64,000 nt of DNA, from NCBI GenBank assembly GCA_005408345.1, contig SEMN01000634.1, forward strand, positions 186,001 through 250,000. The letters are read 5' to 3'. Within the stretch, counting starts at the first letter, position 1, and every line of letters starts with the position of its first letter. This document shows, piece by piece, positions 40,401-51,725 of the stretch. Made by a program: the position numbers and the translations under genes. Below the pieces are notes generated by a model. That model was not told where the DNA came from. It made no database searches and saw nothing but the letters and a program-made list of their open reading frames with translations. The DNA comes from Macquaria australasica. Taxonomy: Eukaryota > Chordata > Actinopteri > Centrarchiformes > Percichthyidae.

Positions 40401-42880
40401 GAAAACCATGAGAAAGCACAAAAGAGTTTTACCTTGATTTGCCTATAACTTTTGTCATCTGTTGTGAGGCCTCTTTTTATGGGCTGGCACGGTTGTACAT
40501 GTGATATGCACTACTATTACCAGTTTATTAGTTACACCTGTACAGTGTACTACAATCCAAAACAGTGTATTACACAACAAAACAGCCCTGCAATAAATCC
40601 TAGTTTTGTGGAGCTGTTTTTGGCTGTACTTGGTGGTGCAGTTGTATTTGATTGCATTATATTTACATGTATGAAGGTGAAAGAATATCAGAATCCCAGT
40701 GCTGGATGTGTAAATTAGCAACTGTTTGCTAACAAGTTCTCCATACATAGCTTAACAGGTGATATGTCAGTACTGTGCTCACAACGTGCTGTCCCCAAGT
40801 GGCCAAAAAAACCTGCAGGTGTAAAAGTTTTATACTCATGAATGAACTAAAGAAATAATACAGTACTTCAGACTTTAATTAAACTGTATTAATGAGCAAT
40901 GTTTGTTCTTGGTTGTTCCTTTATCGAATGACTGCACACAGACTTTTCCAATATTTTTATTCCTAATAAACAGCTCAATAGAATGTGACCAGACCTTAGC
41001 CACTGTATGTTTTTATTTTGTTTATACTACCTTTCTATCAGTGCTGCTGTGTGACTTTAAATGCTCCCACATCGGGTTTTTAAGCCACCTGTCGCTTCAT
41101 CACATTACCATCCACTAACTGCATTTTCTCCCCCCCCCCCCCCCCCCGCCCAGTACTTTGTCCTGCTGCTGTGTATCTTCCTGTTGGAGATCCTGGCTGG
41201 CGTCCTGGCTTATATCTACTACCAGCAGGTAATCAAAAAAAAAAGAAGAGTCCTTTCAAATATATTTTACAATGCACCCTGGGATTTGTATGTTAAGTTG
41301 TATGCGTGGAATGACAGAGGAGCAGATGACAGGTATGGGAAGACTAGATATTGATTTAAACTGACAAAAAAGTAGTTTAAAATCAGACACAGAGGTTAGG
41401 ATTTGATTTAAGCAATAATACAGTTTTAACTGAATTTTGTTGGTGAATTTAAAAAAGTCAGGGAATCTCATGAGTACTGTTACTTTTTTTGTCTTCTGAT
41501 ATACACATGTTTAATAAATTCTCCAGTTTATTGGCACTGAATTAAAAGATAAACTATCTCTTGTGGACGCAGGTGTACCATAACGCAGAAAGTCATCATC
41601 TGATATTAAAACCTGATATCTATGTGTGTAGCAGCTATGATGTACTCTACTAAAAACAATAGAGCATGTTTGGCATGTGTTTTTGTGCCTCTTAATCTGA
41701 TCACATAGTCAAAACACAGACGGCTCTTTCAGTTCGCACATGGCCTGAGCTGCGCTGTAATTTTAACTCATTTTAAACCAGCATGATGAATGAGATTGCA
41801 GCAAGGAAATGTAAGACGGCCCATTAAAAATACAAATATCAGACTGACCATATTACTCGTGGTACATTTAGCCCAAATGGAATGAAAAAGGCCTCCAGTA
41901 TCACACATAACAAGGCTGAATGCACTGTGTCAGAATCATTTCAGCATTTTGTTGTGATTTTGAACTGAAATACACTCAAACAGAGGTGTGCTTCACGTTC
42001 CCTCCACAAACAAAGAAATGAAGAACTCTACTGACACAGGTTAATGACTAAAGAGTGTAAAAACACTGCTTAGCGCTACAAAATGTGTAGTAAATGCACA
42101 CAGTTCTGCTTACAAGTGATTCTTTTCTTATCTCATGAGCTGTAGTTAATGTAAAAACAAAACTAAAACTGACTGCCTCCCTCGGCACATTTCAGCTCTA
42201 ACAGTGTAGAGTTATACTGACTATACTGCAAGCAGTTACAAATGAGAAGTTTTTTTCCTCGTGTAATATTAACATGACATTGCTCTCCACCAGAATCAGT
42301 CCCACCCCGACTAGTCTTAAAGCCTGGTGGCTCGTAGCTCAGCAACAGGACTTTTCTCAGTCTAGTGGTGCACTGCTGCTATCATTAGAACTGCCTCATT
42401 CATAATACACAACTCATCTGAATATGAGCAGTCACTGAGCTCCATGGCTCTCTCCTGCTTCCTTAAAGCTCTTTACTTGCTTCAAAAAGATTCTAGCATG
42501 AATTAAGTTTTGCTAAGATTTGTTCTTCCTCCCTTGTTATTATTCCTCTTTTTTCTCTCTGGTAGTTAGTTGTGAGAACTGTGCATTTGCTTTTTATTTC
42601 AAGATGCCAAACAACTCGTGGAACCTGCTGCTCGTAACTCACTCACAAACGCACTTATTCACATTTAGCAAGCTGCAGATTCTCCACCAGGGGGAGCTGT
42701 TTAGTCATTGTCAACCTGCTCCACCTAGTGTAACAGCAGCAGCAGTTTAGACCTGCAGGTGTAAACATCACCACCTGCAGGCAATGAGTGCTACATCTAC
42801 AATTGTTTCTAGGCTATATTTTGTAGCTGCGGTTTTCCGTGTGTGAGGTTTTACATGTAATACGTGTTCTGTTATAATAT

Positions 42881-42926
<46 letters not shown>

Positions 42927-45900
42927 TGGGTCACAGTAGCCTCCAGTGGCTATTACATCTAAAATAATACAGCTCAGCTTGTGGCTGTAAAATGCCAAAA
43001 TGTTAACTTGGTGTTAACAGAGATCTCATAAATGAATTTATTATATTGATTTATATGGCCTGAGATTAACATTAAGCTTTGTCATGCACTTGATTAACAA
43101 AAGTGGAGCTAAATGTCAAGTGTCACTTGTCCAAATAGTCACTTGTCCAAAGCAAACTATTCTAGTTAGTAACTAGAAATGTGAATGTTTTTAATTACAC
43201 CCACATTTATAGTTCAGATATTTAGCAACAAACACAGAACTTCATTTACATTACTTTTTTTGTTTGGCCTTTGTATCCCAACACTTTCATTTTTTTCTGT
43301 TTTTTTTTTTTTGCCAAAGTCTGGTTAAAAAGACACATGAAGATGGTCTGAACAGCGTGAACTCAGTATTCTTACCAGCATTCAGCAGAAAATATGCTCA
43401 TTAACAAAACTCATTTACATTTTGCTAATTTAATATATAAAAGATGTCAAACACCAGCCATGAAACAGAAAAATATTGCAGCTGTAGCAGTCAATGCTTT
43501 CAGGTGACATTACCTTCCTTGCCTGTAGATGGCGCACAATGTCAACATCTGCAGTTCTGAACTGCTGCTGCTGCTGTTACTGTTCTTGTGAGTAGACGGT
43601 GTTTAGGATTCAGACCTGTGGCTCTGCAGGTGAATGATATTGGTTTGGCCTGGTTTCACCTGAATAGATGCTTGAGCTCGTGTTTGCTTTTATTTGTATG
43701 TGGTTCATGCAATGCCACATAATGCTGTTCACTCATATGCCCGGCTGTTTCTACTTACTGAGCCAATTTTAAATCTTAAATTGCTGCTTTTACTTCACTG
43801 CCGCAGTGTTTCCCAAACTGTCAACAGGTAAAATGAAAAGTTACCCCCCCACCCCTCCACACACATCCCTCCTGTTTCCTTTTCCTGCCCTTTCCTCTTC
43901 CTCTTTGTCTTCACCTCCCGTCTCTCATCTCTCTCCGTCCTCCCTTCCTCTCTTCATCATTCATTCCCTTGATATCTCCTTCACGCTTTGATTTACAGTG
44001 GTTTCCCAGCTGGCTTGTTGCCATAGAAACTGAGCCCCCCAGACCTCCCGCTCCTCCAGTGAGTGTTTTCTGCCACCGGTCTGGAGAACAAAAACACACT
44101 GACTTCCTTTGCCTTCGCCCTGGCTCGTCTGCTCCTCTGTTGTTAGAACTGCTGTCCATGACATGTATCGTCAGGAGAGCGTTTAAATCCAGTCTGCTAT
44201 AAATCTCATCAGTAGCAGAGTCAACAGTTGCAACTAGTTTTATCACTTGGTCATGCTCTGTGCTGGCCTGAGATTTCTGTGTTGCTGTTTTGTGTGGCTG
44301 CTACTGCATGTGTCTTTGTGTCTGAACAGTTGAATGAGGAGCTGAAGCAGAACTTGAGGGAGACCATGACCCAGAAGTACCAACAGAACACCCATGAGCA
44401 AATCACCAGGGCTGTGGACAAGCTGCAGCAGGAGGTGAGTGTCCGCATGAAAGGATGGATATAACTACCAATTTTACAAGGTGGAGGTTAATTTAACCTT
44501 TTCTTTTTGATGTTTACTTTTAAGAGTGCAGTCACACCCACAGTTTTTCTTTGACCCAAAACACATAGGAAAAGTGGATGTGTTTACAGGGCTTGTACAA
44601 AGTCTTGAAAGTTTGGAAAATGCTTAATTTTAACCGTTATGATTTTAAGGTTAGGGATATGTTTGAATTTGAATATACTCCTTGAAAAATGCTTGATTTT
44701 TCAACATAATCTGGTGTTTCATCATCTATACAATCACTCGCACTAAATTTGAAATTAAACAATGTTGTCATATTTGTTTGTCGTCTCGTGTGATGTGATG
44801 ATAAAGGCTTTGAGAGTCTGGTTTAGGTACCTTGAAAGTGCTTGAAAAGTGCTTGAATTTTACTGTTAAAAAGCTGTACGAACCCTGTATTTAGGTAGTT
44901 GTTTGCATCCACACCGTCATAAGTGAAGCAGAGCACTCTATGCAAAAGTCACATGGACTCACACGTGGCTTGTTGATTGGACAGTGCTTGGTAACCTATC
45001 ATCCCATCAGATTAAAGATTTTGGTGATGAGGGCGAATCAAAACAAATCCGATTCCAGTCCCTCTGACTTCAGCTAAGGATGATGGACTTGTCTGCACTC
45101 TCTGCTGTAATTCACCCTCTCTTTTGCTTATGCCTGTTGACAGCACATGAAGGAATGGATAAATCTGAGCAGCAGTTCAGCCTCCAGTTGGTTCATTTTT
45201 TATGCTCAGTTTTTTTAAGTATGAGATGCCCCGGGCTGTCAGACGTCAACATTTATTCTTTGTTCTTTCTTCTAAACTTTTTTATTTTGTGTCATTTCCA
45301 GTAATTTGTATGGGCTTGGTGCCTTCTCACATATTGGGAAATACACTTCTTGGCTTTTTTGAAGAGAGTTAGATGAGAAGACTTGGACCACTTTCATGTC
45401 TGTCTGTTAAATATGAATCTCCAGCCAGCAGCCCATTAGCTCAGCTTAGCATAAAGACTCTAAACAGGGGGAAACAGCTAGCCTGGCTCTGACTGAAGGT
45501 GACAAAAATCCACCTACCAGCACCTCTAAAGCTCACTAATTAACACATATCTACTTTGTTCAATTCACACAAAAAACGGCATGTTTTCGTTATGATTTGG
45601 AGTATTTGTCAGGCAGCCAACGGAGACTCCCAAAAGTTTACCGCTCCTGCCCAAGAAATAATCCCATACTTTGTTACCTGTGGAGAAAGACAGGCTAGCT
45701 GTTTCCCCCTGTTTCCAGTCTTTATGCTAAGCTAAGCTAACTGGCTGCTCTCTGTAGCTTCATATTTACCGTGGAGATATCGGAGTAGTATCGATTTTCT
45801 CATATAACTATTGATAAGCAAGCAAATAAGCCTATTTCCCAAAATGTCAAACTATTCCTTCAGCAAATTGCTTATTGAGTTTTGCTTGTCTTTGCTCCAG

Positions 45901-46663
45901 TGAAGTGCCGTATTAAAATTTCTAATGTTTCATATTTCACTATTTCTTTTTATACTTCTTTGCTACCATCAAAATCCCCCTCTTAAGATGTGTTTTCTCT
46001 GTCTCTTGTCAGTTCAAGTGCTGTGGCAGCAACAATTCATCCGACTGGGCTGAGAGCGTCTGGATTCGCTCCAGAGACGCAAAAGGCAGAATGGTGCCTG
46101 ACAGCTGCTGCAAGACTCCCACTGAGCTCTGCGGCCGCAGGGACCACCCATCCAACATCTACAAGGTGGAGGTGAGAGGATGAAGGGCGCTGGGGGCGTC
46201 GGTGACTTTTCAGTACGGGTGGCCAGATCAGTATTTCTGTCATGTCTCAGTGTGTCAGCATTGAGATTGTCTGGTGTAAGAATAGCAGAGAGAGAAGAGC
46301 TGTCATATCCTTATACATAACATTTATTTGCAGCGACACTCCCACATCAACTCATGCAACATAAAGACACACTGCTTTGTTTTTCATTTAGGGTGGCTGC
46401 ATCACCAAACTGGAGAAATTCATCCTGGACCATCTGAAGATCATTGGAGCGGTGGGTGTTGGGATTGCCTGTGTACAGGTGAGCAAAGAACTCTACTTCC
46501 TCAACAATTTGCTTGCACATAAACATAGATTAAATAAATGTACATCCATGGAAATTGCCGTTTTGCTGAACTGTGTTTTCCTTCCCCGCCATTTAATCCC
46601 CAGATCATAGGGATGGTGTTTACATGCTGCCTATATCGAAGTCTAAAGGCAGAGCCGTACTAA
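27104..46663 (+). CDS. cd151: CD151-type tetraspanin (seven coding exons, complete)
   Basis: Four-pass plasma-membrane organiser that binds laminin-binding integrins and links them to tetraspanin webs. Coding exons: 27104-27187, 31644-31835, 41154-41228, 44330-44434, 46013-46171, 46392-46478, 46604-46663 (TAA). The sum is 762 nt, 253 residues, the length of human CD151. The start is MGAYEEKKETCGTVCLKYLL, just after an acceptor. The large extracellular loop has CCG at 155-157, CC at 184-185, C192 and C208; NNS at 159 is a glycosylation sequon. Cysteines for palmitoylation are at 11, 15, 79, 80, 242 and 243, and the tail keeps the YRSL endocytic motif. The integrin-contact triplet at 194-196 is RRD, where the human protein has QRD. 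TSPAN11 is the closest alternative but lacks the TCGTVCLKYLL start. Teleosts also have a cd151-like paralogue, so the exact orthologue is less sure than the family. Confidence 0.93.
27380..27598 (-). repeat. tRNA-derived SINE, antisense in cd151 intron 2
   Basis: On the minus strand, an RNA polymerase III A-box-like TGGCTGAGGATGTAG (27571-27585) is followed about 30 bp later by a B box GGTTCGATTCC (27530-27540). That is the spacing of a tRNA promoter. The body continues through CAAGAACACTTC to CAAAGTGCTTTACA near 27384. It is a retroposed tRNA-like SINE, not a functional tRNA gene, because it lacks a complete cloverleaf. Confidence 0.7.
29404..29858. mobile_element. hAT-like MITE with perfect 8-bp target duplication
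   Basis: The 455-bp element is bounded by CTTTAGAC at 29396-29403 and again at 29859-29866. Its ends are CAGAGGCTTTCAAAGT and, reverse-complemented, CAGGGGGTTTTCAAAGT, imperfect terminal inverted repeats. An 8-bp duplication and CAG-type ends point to the hAT superfamily. No transposase is encoded. It lies in cd151 intron 2. Confidence 0.75.
31030..31345 (+). repeat. 'AATCGATTAA' MITE-like copy upstream of cd151 exon 3
   Basis: It runs from TATCGATTAATCTACC to GACTAATCGCTGCAGCA and includes the shared internal GTCCGACCAACAGTCC. It ends about 300 bp before the exon starting at 31644. Same orientation as the 23500 copies. Confidence 0.65.
32341..32550 (+). repeat. Imperfect two-unit tandem repeat
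   Basis: TTAAAATACACAAAAT occurs at 32345 and 32445, and AGTGCCAAAGGTTTA at 32401 and 32516. A unit of about 100-115 bp with indels is therefore present twice. It lies in cd151 intron 3 beside A-rich, repeat-like sequence that begins near 32240. Confidence 0.6.
34700..34860. repeat. Long pyrimidine-rich tract including (TTTC)n
   Basis: About 160 bp are strongly biased to C and T on the plus strand, with a pure TTTC run near 34747-34765 and TCTC runs near 34825. Such tracts can adopt triplex (H-DNA) structure. No gene is involved; it lies in cd151 intron 3. Confidence 0.6.
34982..35546 (-). mobile_element. Probable solo LTR of a retroelement
   Basis: Read on the minus strand this ~565-bp segment has the order of an LTR: a TTAAATAC promoter-like box near 35150, then an AATAAA (35050-35055), then about 70 bp ending ATCACA. 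The same five bases, GTGGT on the minus strand, flank both ends (plus-strand ACCAC at 34977-34981 and 35547-35551), fitting a target duplication. The 5' end reads TCCCCC, not TG, so the first bases may be lost or the border is slightly off. No gag or pol sequence is nearby. It lies in cd151 intron 3. Confidence 0.5.
36154..36340 (+). repeat. 'AATCGATTAA' MITE-like copy, 3' truncated
   Basis: It starts AGGGCTGCAACTAACAA and keeps TTGACCAACCGTCC, then the similarity is lost. Same orientation as the 23500 copies; in cd151 intron 3. Confidence 0.6.
37005..37086. repeat. Near-perfect hairpin in cd151 intron 3
   Basis: Arms ATTAGTATACCACCATGTGA (37012-37031) and its exact reverse complement (37060-37079) are separated by 28 nt. 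Outside the perfect 20 bp, pairing continues about seven more base pairs with one mismatch. The total of about 80 nt is in the size range of a miRNA precursor, but it could equally be a small palindromic MITE. Confidence 0.65.
37400..37460. repeat. (TG)n followed by GCGCACGCGCGC
   Basis: About 24 uninterrupted TG steps run straight into alternating CG/CA sequence. The whole 60-bp block is alternating purine-pyrimidine, the classic Z-DNA-prone pattern. In cd151 intron 3. Confidence 0.85.
37925..38235 (-). repeat. 'AATCGATTAA' MITE-like copy, inverted
   Basis: It begins TAGAGCTGAAATAATTAATC and includes GGGTTTTGG and GAAGACGTCACATTTGACG, the reverse complement of the plus-oriented copies. In cd151 intron 3. 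Confidence 0.6.
42684..42697 (+). promoter_or_regulatory. CTCF-like motif in cd151 intron 4
   Basis: CCACCAGGGGGAGC matches the CTCF core except for A where C is preferred before the final GC. It stands alone in AT-rich DNA. Motif match only. Confidence 0.3.
42884..42922. repeat. (TA)n microsatellite
   Basis: About 19 uninterrupted TA steps in cd151 intron 4, readily unpaired and cruciform-prone. Confidence 0.9.
45334..45842. mobile_element. Foldback (palindromic) element in cd151 intron 5
   Basis: The left arm runs from TTGGGAAATA through TTAGATGAGAAG, TAAATATGAA, CTTAGCATAAAGACT and AGGGGGAAACAGCTAGCC. The right arm is its reverse complement (45684-45842), about 155 bp each with scattered mismatches, around a spacer of about 190 bp. 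I recognise it as a widespread teleost repeat. It has no coding capacity. The element fills about a third of the intron between exons 44330-44434 and 46013-46171. Confidence 0.75.
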
Positions 46664-47990
46664 GAGAAGCAGAAGAAGACGAGTGTGTGGGTGAAGGAGG
46701 TAACTTCACCACCACATGCCATACTCAAATAGCCCATAGGTTCTTTTCTTTGCCTTGCACATAGGGTAAGGAAAATTTGGCAAGGGATCAACTTGCACAT
46801 CTGAGAATCTTATTTTGGTAAACAAAGGGTGGAAAAACACTACAAGGTATCTTGAAGTAATTAGGCGCTCAAATTGCAGTCTCAGCTACATCTTCAAGAT
46901 CACAGCGCTGTGAGGAAAAAGCCTCTGAGAGAAACTGATGGGAATTTTAACACAGATTGTGTAAATTAGTGCGAGACAGCCTCCCTGGGACTAAAACATT
47001 GTAGTTTTCTTCCACTTTGATTCCCTCGATGTACATTTATGTTTGCGGACCAGGTACTACACCTGAGAGTGGATAAAGATCAGTGGAATAAAACCGGTAC
47101 TTTGCAGAAAATGCTAATCCTGGTCGCAGCAGCTTCCCTTTCCCAGCAGCATGGTTTAACAAGCCTACCTCTGGGGCCCCCTTCAACTGCAACAGCATTT
47201 TGCTTCCTCACTAACTAGCCAGTCATGCATTTTAAATATTGTTCAATAGTGGCCTTTTAAACTTTTGAACTGTTAGTTTTTATATTTTGTAAATTGTTCT
47301 TTTCTGTAACACTTGAGGGGCTTTCTTTTGAGCTATGAGGCTTTATTGCCGAATGTGTCTTCATAGTGACATGTCAGTGTTTGATCATGTTTTTAATCGA
47401 CTCCGCCACCTTAAAGACCTGCTGAGAAGGACGCAGTATCTGCCAGAGCGACGGCACACAAGCTGGTGCCTTGCTCAACAGCATAACTGTGCCATTTGAC
47501 ACAGCAGCGCCAGCATTTTAACCCTGTGTGACTACTTTAAAGTGTAAAGGCTTAATGAAGTGATTTTGTGATTGTGTTAATGATACATACAAGCAGTGCC
47601 ACTAAGATTGCTCATAAGAAAGTGCCTCATGTTCACGATTTTACTGTCTTCTTTTTTATACAAGGGATTTATCCACTGATGCCAAAGTTGTCAACTGTAA
47701 CTTTGTGTAAGGACCTACTGTATCTCCTCCAGCCTTATTCACTTATCTACTGATGTCTCTCTTTTTAGATTGTTTTCATGAATGATGATTTTGTTTATTT
47801 TTCTATAGACCATAAATATGTTATTGTATTTAATGGACACGTAGTACGAAATGATAATTCACTCACTGTTAGCAAGGATCTTTTCCTGTGTGCCTCAGAG
47901 ACGACACAAAATTAACCTGCTGTATTTCTGTCTTTGTGATAATGCGGGAATTAATTTAGTTTGAATAAACATTGATCAACAATACACTCA
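46664..47990 (+). other. cd151: cd151 3' UTR with polyadenylation signal
   Basis: Sequence after the stop runs without any recognisable repeat to an AATAAA at 47964-47969, which sits in TTTGAATAAACATTG. A UTR of about 1.3 kb is typical for this gene family. The cleavage point near 47985 is inferred from the hexamer. Confidence 0.6.
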
Positions 47991-50030
47991 GCTTCTGCTG
48001 TGTTTGCTTTCTCTGCGAAAGTCAGGCGGCAGTTAGCAACATGAACAGTGTAACAAGGAACATCTCCTTGTTTCTTTATTCGGCGTGACATATTAAGATT
48101 TGTAAAAACACCCACTGGCAAATAAACCTGATATTTTAATAACTTTAAACAGCAGTGCTGCACAAATGCTGAGCAACGTCCTTCACCTCACATCAGGTCA
48201 TGTCATTCCAAAAACTGCCAAAAAAGACATTGTGTAAAAGACAAAACCATGTGCCCGTAACCAGTGGCCCTTACACAATTGGCACCAGCTTACAGGTGCA
48301 TTAGTGTATTAACCCAAAGTCAATTCCCTAATGTTACTGTACTGTGGTGATGTAGATTTGGGATGTGAGCCATATTCCTGGCAGCTGCTGCTGGAGTGTA
48401 TTACCTATACAATGACAGCTATATGGCCTGTAATGGGAGTTATTCTGCTGTTCGGTGCAAGGCCAGCTCATTTGACCTCTTGTATTGTTGAGAGTGACTG
48501 TGCATCAGTGTCATTACTGCGGACTGCAGCAGTTAGTGTGTGCAAACACAGGGAGGCAGCACCCGCCTGGCTTTCACCACCACAACACCACATTGATGAA
48601 AACAGCTGGTGAGAATGTGTGCATAACACCCAGAGGCTATTGAGGATTACCTCCCTCCCCAAACACATTCACACTCTTTCCTAATTCAGAATGGCAGAAA
48701 AGCTTTAATGTGGTGTTCAGGAGGGGGGGGGCTTTTTAAATGTGCACACAATGACAAATGTCACTTGGACTTTACCTGCTTGCAATTTGTTAATGAAAAA
48801 CATACAATTCTTTCATCCAAAAATATGCTTCTCTGTGTGCTATGTAACAAGCCGAAAGAAAATCAAATGGCAGCTGGTCAGCTCACAGCTACAGACTACT
48901 AATTGGTTTCCATTGGGACGACTAACAATGCAAATTAAGCCATTTCTCAGTTAGTGGAGCTGCCAGTGTAAAAACATTTCCCCTCTGTGTAACAGGCGCA
49001 CATGGTGAAGTAAAACAACAGAAATCCGTGTGTATTGTCATAGTACCCCTCGAAGGTGCTCTCACTGCACACCTCGTGAAAGCTGAGTCATCCCTCGCAA
49101 AATGAGCCTGTGAGGGTTTTTTTTTTTCCCTCATAGGGGGGGAATTCAGCAGTTAACGTTTCCATTGGAGTGAAAGTACTTCAGCACATGGCAATTTTAA
49201 CAGGGCTCTTTTCCAGAGAGCAGACATCTGTGGAATGCAAGTCGTCTGCCCTGCTCTTGACACGGCCGTTGCCTTTGCTTGTTGCCTGAGTTTGACTTTA
49301 AATAGATAGAAGCCTTTGAACAACCAGTGTGTCCCACCCAATTGTGCTCTGCCGATGAAAACCGTAATAAATCTCCCTCCTCCTTGCCAGCCGTTCAGGC
49401 CTCCCTGCCTGTTCTGCTTGCTTACTGTGACAGCCTGCATGCAGGCTAACACAAGGGCTATGCTAATAATGCCAGTGCATGACATTTCCAAAATATCTCC
49501 TCCAATACTCTCTAAGCAGTTGTCCATTCGGTGCACATGTCACCTCGGCCTGTTGGCCCATCCAGTAGGAGAGGTGTGCTATTTTCAGTCCGGGGTTGTA
49601 CACCCTTCTCCTTCCACCTTTTTTTTCCTGGGAGGTGATGTGATTTCTGTGCCTACAGGACAAACAGACAACAGGGAGCTGTGCTATACAGTTTGTCTGC
49701 AGCTAGTGACAGGAGGAGGAACATGCAGGCATTCGTTCCCAGGGTCACCCAAGGGCAGGGGAACCCAAGGGTACAGCAATCTGTGTGTGTGCGAGTCTAA
49801 TTTTAGGTAAAGTTTGTATAATTTTCCACTTAAACTTAGTCGACTGGGCACAGTTTGTCTGATGTTTGTTGCTTCTGATTTGGTTTCACAACAGTTTCAT
49901 TTATCACGAGCTAAAACAGTTCCTGTCTTCACCGGGGTCGGGTAAAGGTTAGGTAAGTATCAGTTATGGTTTAAGATTAGCGTTACCTACAAGGAAATGA
50001 GTGGAAACCACCGAGGTAAGCACCGCAGTG

Positions 50031-50303
50031 GTTCCCAACCTGTGGGTCAGGACCACCCAAAAGGTCATAAGATAAATCCCAGGGGTCGTGATGATTAACA
50101 ACATAGGAGAGAAGAAACAACACTGTCTGCAACTCAAAAATATGTTGTTTCAGACTTTACTCTATTGTTTGTTCTCTGTTTTTACCTCCTCAGGCCCCTA
50201 AAAATTCAAATAAATGAATCTGAGAAAGAAAAAATGCCTCTTTAGCTAACTTGCCACAATGGGGAGAGATATGCAATTGACGAAAAGGTTAGGAACTACT
50301 GAG
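50031..50303. mobile_element. 'CAGTGGTTCCCAAC' hAT-like MITE, diverged
   Basis: It opens GCAGTGGTTCCCAACCTG and closes GGTTAGGAACTACTG, matching the terminal inverted repeats of the copy at 54902. No clean 8-bp duplication survives. Non-coding. Confidence 0.65.
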
Positions 50304-51695
50304 CGACTGTATGTCAACATCTGTGTGACAGTGATGTCAACATCTGTGTGACAGTGATGTCAGGGAAACACTACAGGTAATTCTGTAGGCAGAATATTTT
50401 ATGAGGCCTCTGAATCTTTATAGGTGTGAGTGTGACTTTCAGCCAGTCAACCCTGTGCTGTTACTACAGGTGAATACAGGAGGTCTAAACATAATCTGCT
50501 CTCATGTTGTATGTCTATGTATGCTCTGCATCCTGAACATCTCTGCGTCTCAGGCACAGACGCGTCACGTCATTTCATTTTCATACAAGGCCTCGGCTGT
50601 TTACATTGTGCATTGTGTAAGTAACAAATGTAATCTTGAGTCTGTAGATGGCAGCAACACTCTTGGCCAATCTGTCTCAATAAAATGAGAAAGTCTTTTG
50701 TCTTGGCGGTCAAGGGCTGCCAACTGAAATTGAAATTAATTGGAATAATCCAGCGTGAAGAAAAAAAAATCCACTCGCTACCAAGAAGAGTTGTTTCACT
50801 GTCTTCCCTTGCATACCTGGGCACGTATACAGGCCAAATGTATTCATAGTCACGCTCTCTGTGCATTTTGTAAAAGCAGTCATATGGATGTTAGTTTATT
50901 AAAAACAACACACAGAAATGGATTAATGCAGAGCAACAGCCTCGACTTCACCCACATGATGATCATGACTCTGGGTCAGGGATAAGCCTCATTATGCAGC
51001 AGAAGAAGCCACATAAAATGTCAGTTTTATTCTGCTCACTTGGTCAAACTGTAAATGAACACGACTGATTATATTTGGCTATTTTTACACAGTTATCAAC
51101 AGTGTTATTAAGCGCTGACTTCACATTTTTGGGGGGACGGGTGTAAGGAGGGTGCTGATTATGCAAGTCATTTACATTTCCTCCAATTTGAGAGTGACTG
51201 GCTCAGCGAAGTGAGAGACTTTGAGCCTCGGTAGCTTTCAAGCTCCCCTCAGACTAATACTGAAGAGCTGTGTGGAATAAAACCTCTCACTGAGCTGCCT
51301 CTCAGCTTTTAAGAGATGTCACTGGTGCATCTGTTGGAAGAAAAAAAAAAAGCAAAGAAAAGAAGCGACTACAAGGACGCACATCAGGGTAAAGCTCCTG
51401 TGTGCTGACAAGAGGCTCACATGTGGCTCTCATCCCTCTGCATGCAGATACAGTACCGTACACCACATACGTCACTTTGTCTGTCACTCACTTGCTCACT
51501 CAGGCTTACTTTAGCCCTCGCTCGCTCCCTGAAGCGTAGCGCCTCAACATCTGGCTCTCCATCCTCTCCCTCTTCTGGGTCACATCCCATTCAGGCAGGG
51601 GAGATTCGGAGTCCTTAGGTGTTTAGACCCATTTCCAAGGTGGTTTGACCAGCTGGCTTTTGATCTTCCTCTAGGGGGTTGGAGTGTATCTGTTT

Positions 51696-51725
51696 GGGGG
51701 TGGGGGTGGGGGTGGGGGTGGGGGG
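51696..51725 (+). other. G-quadruplex-forming repeat
   Basis: Five runs of five or six G are each separated by a single T. Single-base loops and long G-runs make this about as strong a quadruplex candidate as primary sequence can give. No gene is near enough to assign a role. Confidence 0.8.

Noticed and set aside
43530..43593. Mini-exon starting ATGGCGCACAATG with a Leu-rich tail
   Set aside because: Only about 20 codons to a stop, inside cd151 intron 4, with no splice partner needed to complete the 253-residue protein.
46013..46663. TSPAN11 as identity of the tetraspanin
   Set aside because: The N-terminus TCGTVCLKYLL, VTGVLGCCATFKE and the FTCCLYRSL tail fit CD151 and not TSPAN11.
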